Counted from the first letter of the stretch, positions 44,002 through 53,271 are shown. The stretch: DNA of 64,000 bases from Frateuria soli (GCF_021117385.1 NZ_CP088252.1:2232001-2296000); one strand, 5' to 3'. The notes: generated by a model from the sequence alone, not told the origin. Made by a program: numbers and translations.

Positions 44002-44073
44002 TTGTAGGAGCGCACCTTGTGCGCGACCGGGGGCATGGCGGTCGCGCACAAGTGCGCTCCTACGAGGGGATGG
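44002..44073. repeat. REPIN between the TetR and M48 genes
   Basis: TTGTAGGAGCGCACCTTGTG and the inverted partner (CGCACAAGTGCGCTCCTACG) form a close pair with a GC-rich centre. This is the GCGCAC variant of the repeat family. Confidence 0.85.
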
Positions 44074-44157
44074 CGCGTCGTGCTCCCACGTCGTTCATCG
44101 GATCTAGGCGGGCGCTGCGGCTAAGCTTGACCGCTGCCCTTGCACAGGAGACGCCCC

Positions 44158-44955
44158 ATGAAGCCCCGCCTGCTGATCGCCGCTGCGCTTGCCTCGCTGC
44201 TTGCCGGCTGTGCCACCTCGCCGACCGGACGCTCGCAATTGATGATGGTGTCCGACGCGCAGATGAGCCAGATGGGTCTGGCCTCGTTCAACCAGATGCG
44301 CCAGCAGGGCAAGTTCGCCAACGCGCCGAAGGAGCGCGCCTACGCCACCTGCGTTGCGCAGGCGCTGGTCTCGGTACTGCCGCCGCCGTGGAACACCCAG
44401 CAGTGGGAAGTGCAGATCGTCGAGGACAACACGGCAAACGCCTTCGCCCTGCCCGGTGGCCGCATCGGCGTGAACCAGGGCATGTTCAAGGTGGCGACCA
44501 ACCAGGACCAGCTGGCGGTGGTGCTCGGCCACGAGCTCGCCCACGTGGTGGCGCGCCACGGTGCCGAACGCGTGTCCGACAACCTCGCGGCGCAGGCGGC
44601 GGTGACCGCCGGCAGCATCTATGCCGGCAGCCGCGGGATGGACCCCAACACCGCGGCGTCGTTGCTCGGCGTGGGCGCGCAGGGCCTGGTACTGCTGCCG
44701 TTCTCGCGAACGCAGGAATCGGAGGCCGACACGCTGGGCCAGCGCTACATGGCCAGAGCCGGTTTCGACCCCCGCGCGGCCGTGACGCTGTGGGAGAAGA
44801 TGGAAAAGAAGGGCGGCGGCGGCACGCCGGCGTTCCTGTCCACCCACCCGGCGCCGGACAAGCGCGCGCAGGTGCTGGGCCAGCACGCGCAGCAGCTCAT
44901 GCCGGTGTACCAGCAGGCGCGGACCGGCGGGCACTCGCCCAACTGCACGCTTTAG
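44158..44955 (+). CDS. M48-family metalloprotease lipoprotein (LoiP/YcaL-like)
   Basis: The protein has 265 residues, starting at ATG 44158 after CAGGAGA. A lipobox LAGC (Cys 18) anchors it to a membrane. The zinc site is HELAH at residues 125-129, with the third ligand Glu in ESEADTLG downstream, and the family end FLSTHPAPDKRAQVL is present. Such periplasmic proteases degrade or process outer-membrane and envelope proteins. The gene is probably monocistronic and is surrounded by REPINs. Confidence 0.92.
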   Translation: MKPRLLIAAALASLLAGCATSPTGRSQLMMVSDAQMSQMGLASFNQMRQQGKFANAPKERAYATCVAQALVSVLPPPWNTQQWEVQIVEDNTANAFALPGGRIGVNQGMFKVATNQDQLAVVLGHELAHVVARHGAERVSDNLAAQAAVTAGSIYAGSRGMDPNTAASLLGVGAQGLVLLPFSRTQESEADTLGQRYMARAGFDPRAAVTLWEKMEKKGGGGTPAFLSTHPAPDKRAQVLGQHAQQLMPVYQQARTGGHSPNCTL

Positions 44956-44964
44956 GCGATTTCG

Positions 44965-45034
44965 CGGAGCCCATTTGTGGGCGATGGTTCTGGTGAGGCA
45001 CCGCAAGAGCATCGCCCACGAGTGGGCTCCTACA
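44965..45034. repeat. REPIN after the M48 gene
   Basis: A degenerate left module (GGAGCCCATTTGTGGGCGAT) and a better-conserved inverted right module lie immediately downstream of the stop at 44955. Confidence 0.8.
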
Positions 45035-45186
45035 GGGTTGTTGCCGTCGGGGTTTCTGTTCCTGGCATCCGGGGGTTTGGCTGCTTGTCCGTTCACTGAA
45101 CGCGCGTGAGTGCGCTGTCAACACGGCTCCCGCTGTCCCGTTTTCCGGTATGCACGCCGTGACACGCGGCGCTACCGGAGAAATCG

Positions 45187-45525
45187 ATGACCGCCATCAC
45201 CCGCCCCCTTGCCCTGCTCGCCGGCCTCGGCCTGGCCTTTGGTGCGGCCGCCTATGCACCGGCCGCACAGGCCAGTCCCCACGTGACCGTCGACGTGCGC
45301 ATCGGCATACCGCCTCCGCCTCCGCCGGTGCGCGTGGTGCACGTGCGGCCGCGGCCGGGTTACGTCTGGGCGCCGGGCTACTGGCGCTGGAGTCCACGCA
45401 TCCATCGGCACGTGTGGACCGAGGGCTACTGGGTACGCGCGCGTCACGGGCACCACTACCGCCCGGCGCGATGGGAACGGCACGGCCGCGACTGGCGCTT
45501 CCACCGCGGGCACTGGCACCGCTGA
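45187..45525 (+). CDS. secreted YXWXPGYW-repeat protein
   Basis: The protein has 112 residues. A signal peptide (LALLAGLGLAFGAAAYA) is followed by a Pro-rich stretch and repeats of an aromatic motif: YVWAPGYWRW, HVWTEGYWVRA and the degenerate WRFHRGHWHR. It is very rich in His, Arg and Trp. Small exported proteins with WxxGxW repeats are widespread in Proteobacteria without an established function. The ATG at 45187 is preceded by GGAGAA. A hairpin terminator lies about 90 bp downstream. Confidence 0.82.
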   Translation: MTAITRPLALLAGLGLAFGAAAYAPAAQASPHVTVDVRIGIPPPPPPVRVVHVRPRPGYVWAPGYWRWSPRIHRHVWTEGYWVRARHGHHYRPARWERHGRDWRFHRGHWHR

Positions 45526-45616
45526 GACCCACAGCCGGGCGGCCCGTGCGCCCGGCTTGCTGCGCCGCAGAAACGGCGGGGACGCCAACGTACTAAACTA
45601 TTCGACTGAGTTGACC

Positions 45617-45640
45617 GCCCCGGCCCTCGCCGGGGCTTTG
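45617..45640 (+). terminator. probable terminator upstream of leucine dehydrogenase
   Basis: GCCCCGGC pairs with GCCGGGGC around the loop CCTC and is followed by TTTGAATTT. It lies between the aromatic-repeat gene and the leucine dehydrogenase gene and could also act as a leader attenuator for the latter. Confidence 0.55.
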
Positions 45641-45752
45641 AATTTCAAGCGTTTCCCAGCCGCCCGGGCAGGCCGCACTGGATCGGCCCGCCACACTTTC
45701 TGCGGGATGCCATCCCCGTGGCATCCGCCAAACTCGTGGAGTCATCGTTCCA

Positions 45753-46856
45753 ATGATCTTTGAAACCATCGCCAAGACGGGTCACGAAGAAGTCGTGTTC
45801 TGCCACAACCAGGACGCCGGCCTGAAGGCCATCATCGCGATCCACAACACGGTGCTGGGCCCGGCGCTCGGCGGTCTGCGCATGTGGCCGTACAAGACCG
45901 AGCAGGACGCGGTCAACGACGTGCTGCGCCTGTCACGCGGCATGACCTACAAGAACGCCGTGGCCGGCCTGAACCTGGGCGGCGGCAAGGCGGTGATCAT
46001 CGGTGATCCGTCCAAGGACAAGTCCGAGGCACTGTTCCGCGCGTTCGGCCGCTTCGTCAACTCGCTGGGCGGCCGCTACATCACCGCCGAGGACGTCGGC
46101 ATCGACGTCAACGACATGGAATACGTGTTCCGCGAGACCGAGTACGTCACCGGCGTGCACCAGGTGCACGGCGGCTCGGGCGACCCCTCGCCGTTCACCG
46201 CCTACGGCACGCTGCAGGGCCTGATGGCCGCGCTGAACTTCAAGCACGGCAACGAGGACGTGGGCAAGTACAGCTACGCCGTGCAGGGCGCCGGCCACGT
46301 CGGCTCGGAGTTCATCAAGCTGCTGCGCGAGCAGGGCGCCAAGGTGTTCGTCACCGACATCAACAAGGATGCGGTGCAGCGCTGCGTGGACGAGCTGGGC
46401 TGCGAGGCGGTGGGCCTGGACGAGATCTACGACGTCGACGCCGACGTGTACTCGCCCTGCGCGCTGGGCGGCACGCTCAACGAGCAGACCATCGACCGCA
46501 TCAAGGCCAAGATCATCTGCGGTGCGGCCAACAATCAGCTGGCCACCGACGCGATCGGCGACGAGCTGAACCGCCGCGGCGTGCTGTACGCGCCCGACTA
46601 CGCGGTCAATGCCGGCGGCGTGATGAACGTGTCGCTCGAGATCGACGGCTACAACCGCGAGCGCGCGATGCGCATGATGCGCACGATCTACTACAACCTG
46701 GGCCGGATCTTCGAGATCTCCAAGACCCAGAACGTGCCGACCTACAAGGCGGCCGACCGCCTGGCCGAGGAGCGCATCGAGTCGATCGGCAAGATCAAGC
46801 TGCCGCACATGGGCAACGGCGGCACGCGCTTCCAGGGGCGCATGCGCGGGCAGTAA
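45753..46856 (+). CDS. leucine dehydrogenase (Glu/Leu/Phe/Val dehydrogenase family)
   Basis: The protein has 367 residues. The substrate domain has GPALGGLRMWPY, MTYKNAVAGLNLGGGKAVI with the catalytic Lys 79, and the family block ITAEDVGIDVNDMEY. The NAD-binding fold begins YAVQGAGHVGSEFIKLL, with VTDINKD at the end of strand 2. The length and the GGGKAVI context match leucine dehydrogenase better than phenylalanine dehydrogenase, though valine or isoleucine are also substrates in this family. It deaminates branched-chain amino acids to 2-oxo acids, the first step feeding the acyl-CoA genes downstream. An intrinsic terminator follows. Confidence 0.9.
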   Translation: MIFETIAKTGHEEVVFCHNQDAGLKAIIAIHNTVLGPALGGLRMWPYKTEQDAVNDVLRLSRGMTYKNAVAGLNLGGGKAVIIGDPSKDKSEALFRAFGRFVNSLGGRYITAEDVGIDVNDMEYVFRETEYVTGVHQVHGGSGDPSPFTAYGTLQGLMAALNFKHGNEDVGKYSYAVQGAGHVGSEFIKLLREQGAKVFVTDINKDAVQRCVDELGCEAVGLDEIYDVDADVYSPCALGGTLNEQTIDRIKAKIICGAANNQLATDAIGDELNRRGVLYAPDYAVNAGGVMNVSLEIDGYNRERAMRMMRTIYYNLGRIFEISKTQNVPTYKAADRLAEERIESIGKIKLPHMGNGGTRFQGRMRGQ

Positions 46857-46876
46857 GCGTTCCGTTGCAGATCCGG

Positions 46877-46905
46877 AAAAGCCGCCTCCGGGCGGCTTTT
46901 TCTTT
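46877..46905 (+). terminator. intrinsic terminator of leucine dehydrogenase
   Basis: AAAAGCCGCC pairs with GGCGGCTTTT around TCCG, and a T-rich tail follows. Confidence 0.9.
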
Positions 46906-46931
46906 GGCCCCGCGGCCAGGCCACCCTTTTC

Positions 46932-47061
46932 TTGTAGGAGCCCACTTGTGGGCGATGCCTTTCCCACGCAAACGCAAGAGCATCTTCTTGTAGGAGCCCA
47001 CTTGTGGGCGATGCCTTTCCCACGCAAACGCAAGAGCATCGCCCACAAGTGGGCTCCTACG
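46932..47061. repeat. REPIN with internal 57-bp tandem duplication
   Basis: The left module TTGTAGGAGCCCACTTGTGG plus spacer occurs twice in succession (from 46932 and from 46989), followed by a single inverted right module ending near 47060. The duplication is nearly perfect. Confidence 0.85.
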
Positions 47062-47126
47062 GGGGTTTCGCGGGCCGGGCATCACGCTGCGCTAAAATCC
47101 CTCGCCCAACCTCATGGAGTTCCCGG

Positions 47127-48284
47127 ATGCGCCCGTTCCCGCTCGGAGAAGACATCGACCTGCTGCGCGAGAGCGTGCATGCCTTCGCGGAGAAGGAGAT
47201 CGCCCCGCGCGCCGACCGCATCGACCGGGAGAACGCCTTCCCGGAGGACCTGTGGCGCAAGTTCGGCGAGATGGGCCTGCTCGGCATGACCATCCCGACC
47301 GAGTACGGCGGCACCGGCATGGGCTTCCTGGCGCACATGGTGGCGATGGAGGAGATCTCCCGCGCCTCCGGCTCGGTCGGCCTGTCCTACGGCGCGCACT
47401 CGAACCTGTGCGTGCAGAACATCTTCCACAACGGCAACGAGGAACAGCGCCGCAAGTACATCCCCAAGCTGTGCTCGGGCGAGTACGTGGGCGCGCTGGC
47501 GATGAGCGAGCCGGGCGCCGGCTCCGACGTGGTCGGCTCGATGAGCTGCCGGGCCGAGCAGCAGGGCGACGTGTGGGTCGCCAATGGCTCCAAGATGTGG
47601 ATCACCAACGGCCCGGACGCCGACGTGCTGCTGGTCTACATGCGCACCGCGCCGCGCGCCGCCGGCAGCCGCTGCATGACGGCCTTCATCGTCGAGAAAG
47701 GCATGAAGGGCTTCTCCACCGCGCAGAAGCTGGACAAGCTCGGCATGCGCGGCTCCAACACCTGCGAGCTGGTGTTCGACAATTGCGAGATCCCGGCGGA
47801 GAACATCGTCGGCGAGGTGAACGAAGGCGTGCGCGTGCTGATGAGCGGCCTGGACACCGAGCGGCTGGTGCTCTCCGGCGGTCCGCTCGGCCTGATGCAG
47901 GCGGCGCTGGACCTCACCCTGCCCTACGTGCGCGAGCGCAAGCAGTTCAACGCGCCGATCGGCACCTTCGGGATGATGCAGGCCAAGGTCGCGGACATGT
48001 ACACGGCGCTGCAGTCCTCGCGCGGCTTCGCCTACCTGGTGGCGCAGCAGTTCGACGCCGGCATCAAGTCGCGCATCGATCCTGCGGCCTGCCTGCTCAA
48101 CGCCTCGACCAACGCGGTGAAGGTGACGCTGGAGGCGATCCAGGCGCTGGGCGGCAACGGCTACATCAACGAGTTCCCGGCCGGACGGCTGCTGCGCGAT
48201 GCCAAGCTGTACGAGATCGGCGCCGGCACCAACGAGATCCGGCGCATGCTGATCGGCCGCGAGCTGTTCCACGGCAAGGCGTGA
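47127..48284 (+). CDS. ivd: isovaleryl-CoA dehydrogenase
   Basis: The protein has 385 residues, from the ATG at 47127 with GGAG eight bases upstream. Acyl-CoA dehydrogenase blocks are in order: [36 protein letters not shown] (FAD/substrate site), [29 protein letters not shown] and the end [19 protein letters not shown]. The catalytic Glu lies in the helix-G motif [14 protein letters not shown], a position diagnostic of isovaleryl-CoA dehydrogenase rather than other acyl-CoA dehydrogenases. It oxidises isovaleryl-CoA to 3-methylcrotonyl-CoA, the substrate of the carboxylase encoded at 53432. Confidence 0.93.
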   Translation: MRPFPLGEDIDLLRESVHAFAEKEIAPRADRIDRENAFPEDLWRKFGEMGLLGMTIPTEYGGTGMGFLAHMVAMEEISRASGSVGLSYGAHSNLCVQNIFHNGNEEQRRKYIPKLCSGEYVGALAMSEPGAGSDVVGSMSCRAEQQGDVWVANGSKMWITNGPDADVLLVYMRTAPRAAGSRCMTAFIVEKGMKGFSTAQKLDKLGMRGSNTCELVFDNCEIPAENIVGEVNEGVRVLMSGLDTERLVLSGGPLGLMQAALDLTLPYVRERKQFNAPIGTFGMMQAKVADMYTALQSSRGFAYLVAQQFDAGIKSRIDPAACLLNASTNAVKVTLEAIQALGGNGYINEFPAGRLLRDAKLYEIGAGTNEIRRMLIGRELFHGKA

Positions 48285-48314
48285 CCACAGGCCGTTCGAC
48301 GCGCCCCGCTTTGT

Positions 48315-48401
48315 CGTAGGAGCCCACTTGTGGGCGATGCCCTCGGTGCGGGGCAAAAAAACCAAAAAACCAAAGGCATCGCCCACAAGTGGACTCCTAC
48401 G
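48315..48401. repeat. REPIN between ivd and the autotransporter gene
   Basis: CGTAGGAGCCCACTTGTGGG is paired with the inverted CCCACAAGTGGACTCCTACG around an A-rich spacer. It lies between convergent genes. Confidence 0.85.
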
Positions 48402-48442
48402 AGGGCGTCTGCTCGTCCACCGGCCGCGATGGACAGGGATGG

Positions 48443-51268
48443 CTAGAACGACACCCGGTATGCCAGCGTCGCCATGCTGCCCTGCTCGCGCTGCGCGAAC
48501 CGGTGGTCGATGCCGAGGGACAGTCCGGTCCGTGGCGTCATCGCCCAGTCCAGCGTCATGCCGGCCACGCCGCCGTAGCGCGACAGTCCGATGCCGCCCA
48601 GCGGCGCCCACTGGTCGATGCCGGTGAAGCTCGCCTCGAACACGTCGCCGCGGGTGGCGAAGGCGCGTTGCCAGGCCAGCCGGGCCTGCAGGTCCAGGCT
48701 GCCGCCGCCGGCGAAGGTCCACTGCCGTGCCGCGCGCAAGCCGAGCCCGGCCTGCCAGCGTTCGATCGTGCGCGCGCTGGCCTTCAGGCCGAAGCCCCAG
48801 GCGCCCGGCTCGTTGAAACCGCTGCTGTCGATGCGTGCGTACTGCAGGCTGGCATACGGGGTGAGCGTCAGCGCCCCCGCCGTGGTGCGGTAACCGCTTT
48901 CGCCATAGGCGACTTCGTAGCGGCCGTGGCTGTCGCTGGCCACGCCGGCGACGGCGGGGCCGAGCTGCAGGTTGCGGTGCGTCGACTCGCGGTAGTTGCC
49001 CATGCCGACGCGTCCCATCAGATAGGCATTGCCGCGCACCAGACCGCCGTAGAACATGCCTTCGAGGGCATGGCTGCGGCCCTGGTCGGCGGTTTCGGCC
49101 AGGCGGCCCAAGCCCTGAGAGCGGCTGAGCGCAAAGCCGGCCACGCCGTTGTCGCCGATGCGCATGTCCTGCCCGACCAGCGTGCCTGAGAGGTCCACGC
49201 CCACATCGGCATAGCCGTTGCGCGCCATGCCGCCGTGGTAGCCCAGGTTCTGCGTCCAGCCACCGGTGGCGCTGCTGTCGAGCAGGCGGTCGAAACGATC
49301 GGACAGCGCGCGCGTGCCCGCGTCGATCGCCTCGAACGTCATCGCCGCGCTGGCGGCGTGGAGCTGACCGGAAAGGCTTTCCAGCGAGCGCTCGGCGGCA
49401 GCCATGGTCGGTGTGCGCTGCAGGCTTGCCGCGCCGGCCAGGAAACCGCTGGCCTGCGCGTGCCCGCCAACCGTTCCGCCCGTGCCGAGCTGCCGGTTGA
49501 GCTGGTTGAATGCGCCCTGCACCCGTTCGGCCGCGCCGGACGACGCGGCCGTATAGCTCATGCCCGCCACCGAAGTGACGTTCACCTGTTGCACGTTCAA
49601 CCAGGCACTGTTGGCATCGTACTCGAGCGTGGCGTCGAGAAAGATGTTGGCTGCCTTGTCCAGCGCAGCGAACGTGCCGGTGAGCCCGCCACCGGTGGTC
49701 AGCACGTCGGTGTGCTGGCTGACCACGTAGCCGTCGTCGACCCCATTGACGAACAAGGTGCCACCGTTGAGCGTGGCATGCCCGGTCACGCCCAGGTGCA
49801 CACCCAGTTCCACGCTGAGCCGGCCGCCGGCACCTTGCACGTAGTCCCCCTGGACCAGGGTGCTGGTCTTCTGCACGACCACGGTGCCGTTGTTTTCGAG
49901 GTGGCTGGGACCAAACGCGACCGGGATGAGCGTGGCGCCCGCCGCCACGGTCACCGGCCCGTCGATGCCGTTGTCCGTCTGGAGCGTGCCTTCGGCGACG
50001 GTCGTCAGGCCGCTGTAGCGGGCATGCGCGTGAAGCACCAGCGTGCCGCTGCCTGCCTTGGTAAGCCCACCCGTGCCGCTGATCTCGTTGCCCCAGGTGG
50101 AGGTGATGTCGTCGAAATCGACTGTCACGTCGCCCCAGTCGAGCTTCGCCGGCCCGTTCACCGCCTTGCCGACGTCCAGCATGCCGTAGCCGAACACCGC
50201 ATCGGGACCGGGCGCGCCCAGATCGTCGGCGGTGCCCAGCAGGGTCTGTCGCACCAGGTCGTTGGTGAAGTAGGGATAGGCCTCCCACACCAGTGCGGCG
50301 GCGCCGGACACCTGCGGCGCGGCGAACGACGTGCCGGTGACGATCCAGTAGTCCTTGGTCGGATCGCCCGTCGGGTAATCCTTGTCGGTGACGATCACGT
50401 CGCCCGGCGCGGTAAGGCAGTAATCCATCGCCTTGCCACAGGCATTGGAATAGTCGGCCAGCTTCGTGTCCCCGGCGTCGGCGCTGTTGCTGTCGGCCGC
50501 CACCGCGACCAGCCAGCCGCGCTCCAGCTCGGGCGCCAGGTCGGGCAACGCGGCGATGTCGCTCGGATCGGTGCGGCCGTCGTTGCCGGCTGCAAACACC
50601 ACCAGCCCGTCGTGGTTGATCACGAAGTCGTCGTAGGCCTGGGCGAAGGCCTGGTTGATGGAGGGGTCGCTGGTGTTCCAGTAGATGCCGCCCCAGGAGT
50701 TGTTCTGGATGCGCACGCCATCGTCGATCAACGCGGGGTTGAGGTACTGGCCGAAGAAATCGGCGTCCGAGGCGCCCACGGCATTGCCCTGGCCCGAGCC
50801 GTCGTCGGTCGGCTCCTTGTCCGCGATGATGCGCGCCGACACCAGGCTGGCGCCCGGCGCGATGCCGCCCGGGAACTGGCCAGCCGCGGTGCCCGCGGCG
50901 ATCTGCGAGACCCAGGTGCCGTGCCCGACCACGTCGTCGACGCTGGTGTTGTTGACCTGCGGATCGACGTAGATCAGTTCATCGATCACCCGCCCGGCGA
51001 GGCTGGGATGGTTGCGCATCACGCCGCTGTCGACGATGCCGATGGTGACCCCCTTGCCGGTATAGCCCTCGTTGTGCGCGGCATAGGTGTGGGTCAGCGC
51101 CAGTTGCGCATCCAGCGGTGGCTGGTCCGAAGGCGTGGCGGGCGGCGGCGGAGGCGGCGCGGGAGAGGGGCGGACGTTGCTGCCGCCACCGCCTCCGCAG
51201 GCGCCCAGGCCCAGTGCGACAAGGATCCCCAACGCCACGTCCCGATGGCGCAACGCTTGCGTGTTCAT
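48443..51268 (-). CDS. autotransporter subtilisin-like serine protease
   Basis: The protein has 941 residues from the ATG at 51268, after GGGAGAG. A signal peptide with lipobox-like LGAC (Cys 24) is followed by a Gly run and a Pro-rich linker. The S8 subtilase passenger has the catalytic triad IVDSG (Asp 80), HGTWVS (His 116) and GTSFAAP (Ser 314). A beta-helical autotransporter-associated region contains TKAGSGTLVLHAHARYSGLTTVAEGTLQ. The C-terminal ~280 residues form a translocator beta-barrel ending in Phe (YRVSF). It should be displayed at, or released from, the cell surface. Similar proteins in Xanthomonadales act as extracellular proteases. The combination of lipobox and type V barrel is notable. 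Confidence 0.93.
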   Translation of the reverse strand: MNTQALRHRDVALGILVALGLGACGGGGGSNVRPSPAPPPPPPATPSDQPPLDAQLALTHTYAAHNEGYTGKGVTIGIVDSGVMRNHPSLAGRVIDELIYVDPQVNNTSVDDVVGHGTWVSQIAAGTAAGQFPGGIAPGASLVSARIIADKEPTDDGSGQGNAVGASDADFFGQYLNPALIDDGVRIQNNSWGGIYWNTSDPSINQAFAQAYDDFVINHDGLVVFAAGNDGRTDPSDIAALPDLAPELERGWLVAVAADSNSADAGDTKLADYSNACGKAMDYCLTAPGDVIVTDKDYPTGDPTKDYWIVTGTSFAAPQVSGAAALVWEAYPYFTNDLVRQTLLGTADDLGAPGPDAVFGYGMLDVGKAVNGPAKLDWGDVTVDFDDITSTWGNEISGTGGLTKAGSGTLVLHAHARYSGLTTVAEGTLQTDNGIDGPVTVAAGATLIPVAFGPSHLENNGTVVVQKTSTLVQGDYVQGAGGRLSVELGVHLGVTGHATLNGGTLFVNGVDDGYVVSQHTDVLTTGGGLTGTFAALDKAANIFLDATLEYDANSAWLNVQQVNVTSVAGMSYTAASSGAAERVQGAFNQLNRQLGTGGTVGGHAQASGFLAGAASLQRTPTMAAAERSLESLSGQLHAASAAMTFEAIDAGTRALSDRFDRLLDSSATGGWTQNLGYHGGMARNGYADVGVDLSGTLVGQDMRIGDNGVAGFALSRSQGLGRLAETADQGRSHALEGMFYGGLVRGNAYLMGRVGMGNYRESTHRNLQLGPAVAGVASDSHGRYEVAYGESGYRTTAGALTLTPYASLQYARIDSSGFNEPGAWGFGLKASARTIERWQAGLGLRAARQWTFAGGGSLDLQARLAWQRAFATRGDVFEASFTGIDQWAPLGGIGLSRYGGVAGMTLDWAMTPRTGLSLGIDHRFAQREQGSMATLAYRVSF

Positions 51269-51465
51269 ATGTAAGCTCTCCCGACCCCGTCCCATGCAGC
51301 CCCCGCGATCGCGCGCCCAGAGGCCTGCCACCCCGCCAGTTTCCCACAACGACCGGCGCACAACGTGTGCACGGCAGCGCGTTTGCCGCACTGCCGCATG
51401 GACTGCGATAATGGGCAATCGTCCACGGCGCGCAGGGCGCGCCCCAAGCCTCGCGGAGAATCCCC

Positions 51466-52644
51466 ATGTCCGACGTCGTCATCGCCGGCGCCAAGCGCAC
51501 CGCCATTGGCTCCTTCCTCGGCCAGTTCACCGGCGTGCCCACGCCCACCCTCGGCGCGACCGCGATCCGTGCGGCGCTGGAGCAGTCCGGCGTCGCGCCC
51601 TCCGACGTCAGCGAAGTGATCATGGGCTGCGTGCTGACCGCCAACCTCGGCCAGGCGCCGGCCCGCCAGGCGTCGCTCGGCGCCGGCCTGCCGCCCGCCG
51701 TCGGCTGCACCACCATCAACAAGGTGTGCGGCTCGGGCATGAAGTCGATCATGCTCGGTCACGACCTGATCAAGGCCGGCTCGGCCGCGGTGGTTGTCGC
51801 CGGCGGTATGGAGTCGATGACCAACGCGCCGCACATGGTCAATGCCCGCACCGGCATCCGCTACGGCGACGGCCAGCTGGTCGACCACATGGCCTACGAC
51901 GGCCTGACCAACCCCTACGACAACAAGGCGATGGGTGTCTTCGGCGAGCAGTGCGCCGACAAGTACCACTTCAGCCGCGAAGAGCAGGACGCCTTCGCGA
52001 TCGAGTCGGTCAAGCGCTCGCAGGCGGCGCAGGCCTCCGGTGCGTTCGCCGGCGAGATCGTCCCGGTCACGGTCAAGGGCCGCAAGGGCGACGTGGTGGT
52101 GGACAGCGACGAGCAGCCGGGCCGCTCGGACATCAACAAGATCCCGACCCTCAAGCCCGCCTTCCGCAAGGAAAACGGCACCATCACCGCGGCCAGCTCG
52201 TCGAGCATCTCCGACGGCGCCGCCGCCGTGGTGCTGCTCTCGGCCGAGGATGCCAAGGCCCGCGGCATCCAGCCGCTGGCGCGCATCGTGGCCCACGCGA
52301 CCAACTCGCAGGAGCCGGAGTGGTTCACCACCGCGCCGGTCGGCGCGATCCGGAAAGTGCTGGACAAGGCCGGCTGGAAGGTCGAGGACGTGGACCTGTT
52401 CGAGATCAACGAGGCCTTCGCGGTGGTGGCCATGGCGCCGATGCGCGAGCTGGGCGTGCCGCACGAAAAGCTCAACGTCAACGGCGGCGCCTGCGCGCTG
52501 GGCCACCCGATCGGCGCCAGCGGCGCGCGCCTGGTGGTGACCCTGCTCAATGCCCTGAAGACCCGCGGCCTGAAGCGCGGCGTGGCATCCCTGTGCATCG
52601 GTGGTGGCGAGGCCACCGCGATCGCGGTGGAACGGCTGGATTAA
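51466..52644 (+). CDS. acetyl-CoA C-acetyltransferase (thiolase)
   Basis: The protein has 392 residues, the normal thiolase length. The acyl-accepting Cys 88 is in NKVCGSGMKS. The C-terminal active-site motifs are NEAFAVVAMAP, NVNGGACALGHPIGASGAR (His) and SLCIGGGEATA (second Cys). The start is ATG 51466 with GGAG upstream. It condenses or cleaves acetoacetyl-CoA and fits the last step of leucine degradation (acetoacetate to acetyl-CoA), though a role in hydroxybutyrate synthesis is also possible. A weak AAAGCC/GGCTTT hairpin with Ts follows the gene. Confidence 0.94.
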   Translation: MSDVVIAGAKRTAIGSFLGQFTGVPTPTLGATAIRAALEQSGVAPSDVSEVIMGCVLTANLGQAPARQASLGAGLPPAVGCTTINKVCGSGMKSIMLGHDLIKAGSAAVVVAGGMESMTNAPHMVNARTGIRYGDGQLVDHMAYDGLTNPYDNKAMGVFGEQCADKYHFSREEQDAFAIESVKRSQAAQASGAFAGEIVPVTVKGRKGDVVVDSDEQPGRSDINKIPTLKPAFRKENGTITAASSSSISDGAAAVVLLSAEDAKARGIQPLARIVAHATNSQEPEWFTTAPVGAIRKVLDKAGWKVEDVDLFEINEAFAVVAMAPMRELGVPHEKLNVNGGACALGHPIGASGARLVVTLLNALKTRGLKRGVASLCIGGGEATAIAVERLD

Positions 52645-52677
52645 GGCCTCTCCGTCACCTTCTGTCCACGGAATGAA

Positions 52678-52702
52678 TGAAAGCCTGTTAACCGGCTTTT
52701 TA
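52678..52702 (+). terminator. weak terminator after the thiolase gene
   Basis: AAAGCC pairs with GGCTTT around an eight-base loop, followed by TT and AT-rich DNA. Confidence 0.5.
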
Positions 52703-52803
52703 ATACGTACTGAAGGCCGATCAGTAAAACATATGGCGCGTGTACGGCGAAAGCGCTATTAATACGCGGCCAAAACGGCATTCCACGGCAAAGGAGATCC
52801 ACC

Positions 52804-53220
52804 ATGAAGTTGACGCGTACCCTACTCGCCTCCGCGCTCGTCGCGCTGCTGGCGGCTTGCAGCAACGGCGCGCAGGATTCCGCGCAGGACGCCCAGCAGT
52901 CCGCCGACCAGGCTCAGCAGTCCGCTGACCAGGCCCAGCAGGCTGCGGCGCAGACCCAGGCTCCGGCCGCCGACCAGGCTGCCCAGCAGGCCACCACGGC
53001 TGCCAACGCTGCCGGCCAGGCTGCTGACCAGGCCCAGCAGGCTGCTGCTGCCGCCTCGGCTGCCGCCCCGGCCAACAACGACATGTCGCAGGACGCCATG
53101 TCGCAGGCCAAGGACGCCGCCGACAACGCTGCCGACCAGGCTGACAAGGCTGCCGACCGCGCTGAAGACGCCGCCGACAATGCCAAGGATGCTGCCGACG
53201 ACCAGAACAAGGGTCACTGA
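52804..53220 (+). CDS. Lpp-like alanine/glutamine-rich lipoprotein
   Basis: The protein has 138 residues. The signal peptide ends in lipobox LAAC (Cys 19). The mature part is almost only Ala, Gln, Asp, Asn and Lys in repeated units ([18 protein letters not shown]; later [20 protein letters not shown]), with heptad-like spacing suggesting a long coiled coil similar in style to Braun lipoprotein. It lacks the C-terminal Lys-Tyr-Arg-Lys type tail but ends in a basic NKGH. The AAGGAG site is strong and the upstream region AT-rich, so high expression is likely. A strong terminator follows. Confidence 0.82.
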   Translation: MKLTRTLLASALVALLAACSNGAQDSAQDAQQSADQAQQSADQAQQAAAQTQAPAADQAAQQATTAANAAGQAADQAQQAAAAASAAAPANNDMSQDAMSQAKDAADNAADQADKAADRAEDAADNAKDAADDQNKGH

Positions 53221-53240
53221 TCCTTCGGTTGTCAGATCGG

Positions 53241-53271
53241 AAAAAACCGGCCGCTTGCGGCCGGTTTTTTT
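53241..53271 (+). terminator. strong intrinsic terminator of the lipoprotein gene
   Basis: AAAAAACCGGCCGC pairs with GCGGCCGGTTTTTT around the loop TT and is flanked by a T7 run. Confidence 0.95.

Noticed and set aside
42417-44051. Single 544-residue fusion of the TetR region and hydrolase
   Set aside because: The upstream half of that frame is out of frame with the TetR gene. The TetR protein is encoded in another frame with all its motifs, and the hydrolase has its own start and ribosome binding site at 43340.
49235-51274. 679-codon open frame antisense to the autotransporter gene
   Set aside because: Shadow frame: the opposite strand carries a complete catalytic triad, signal peptide and barrel.
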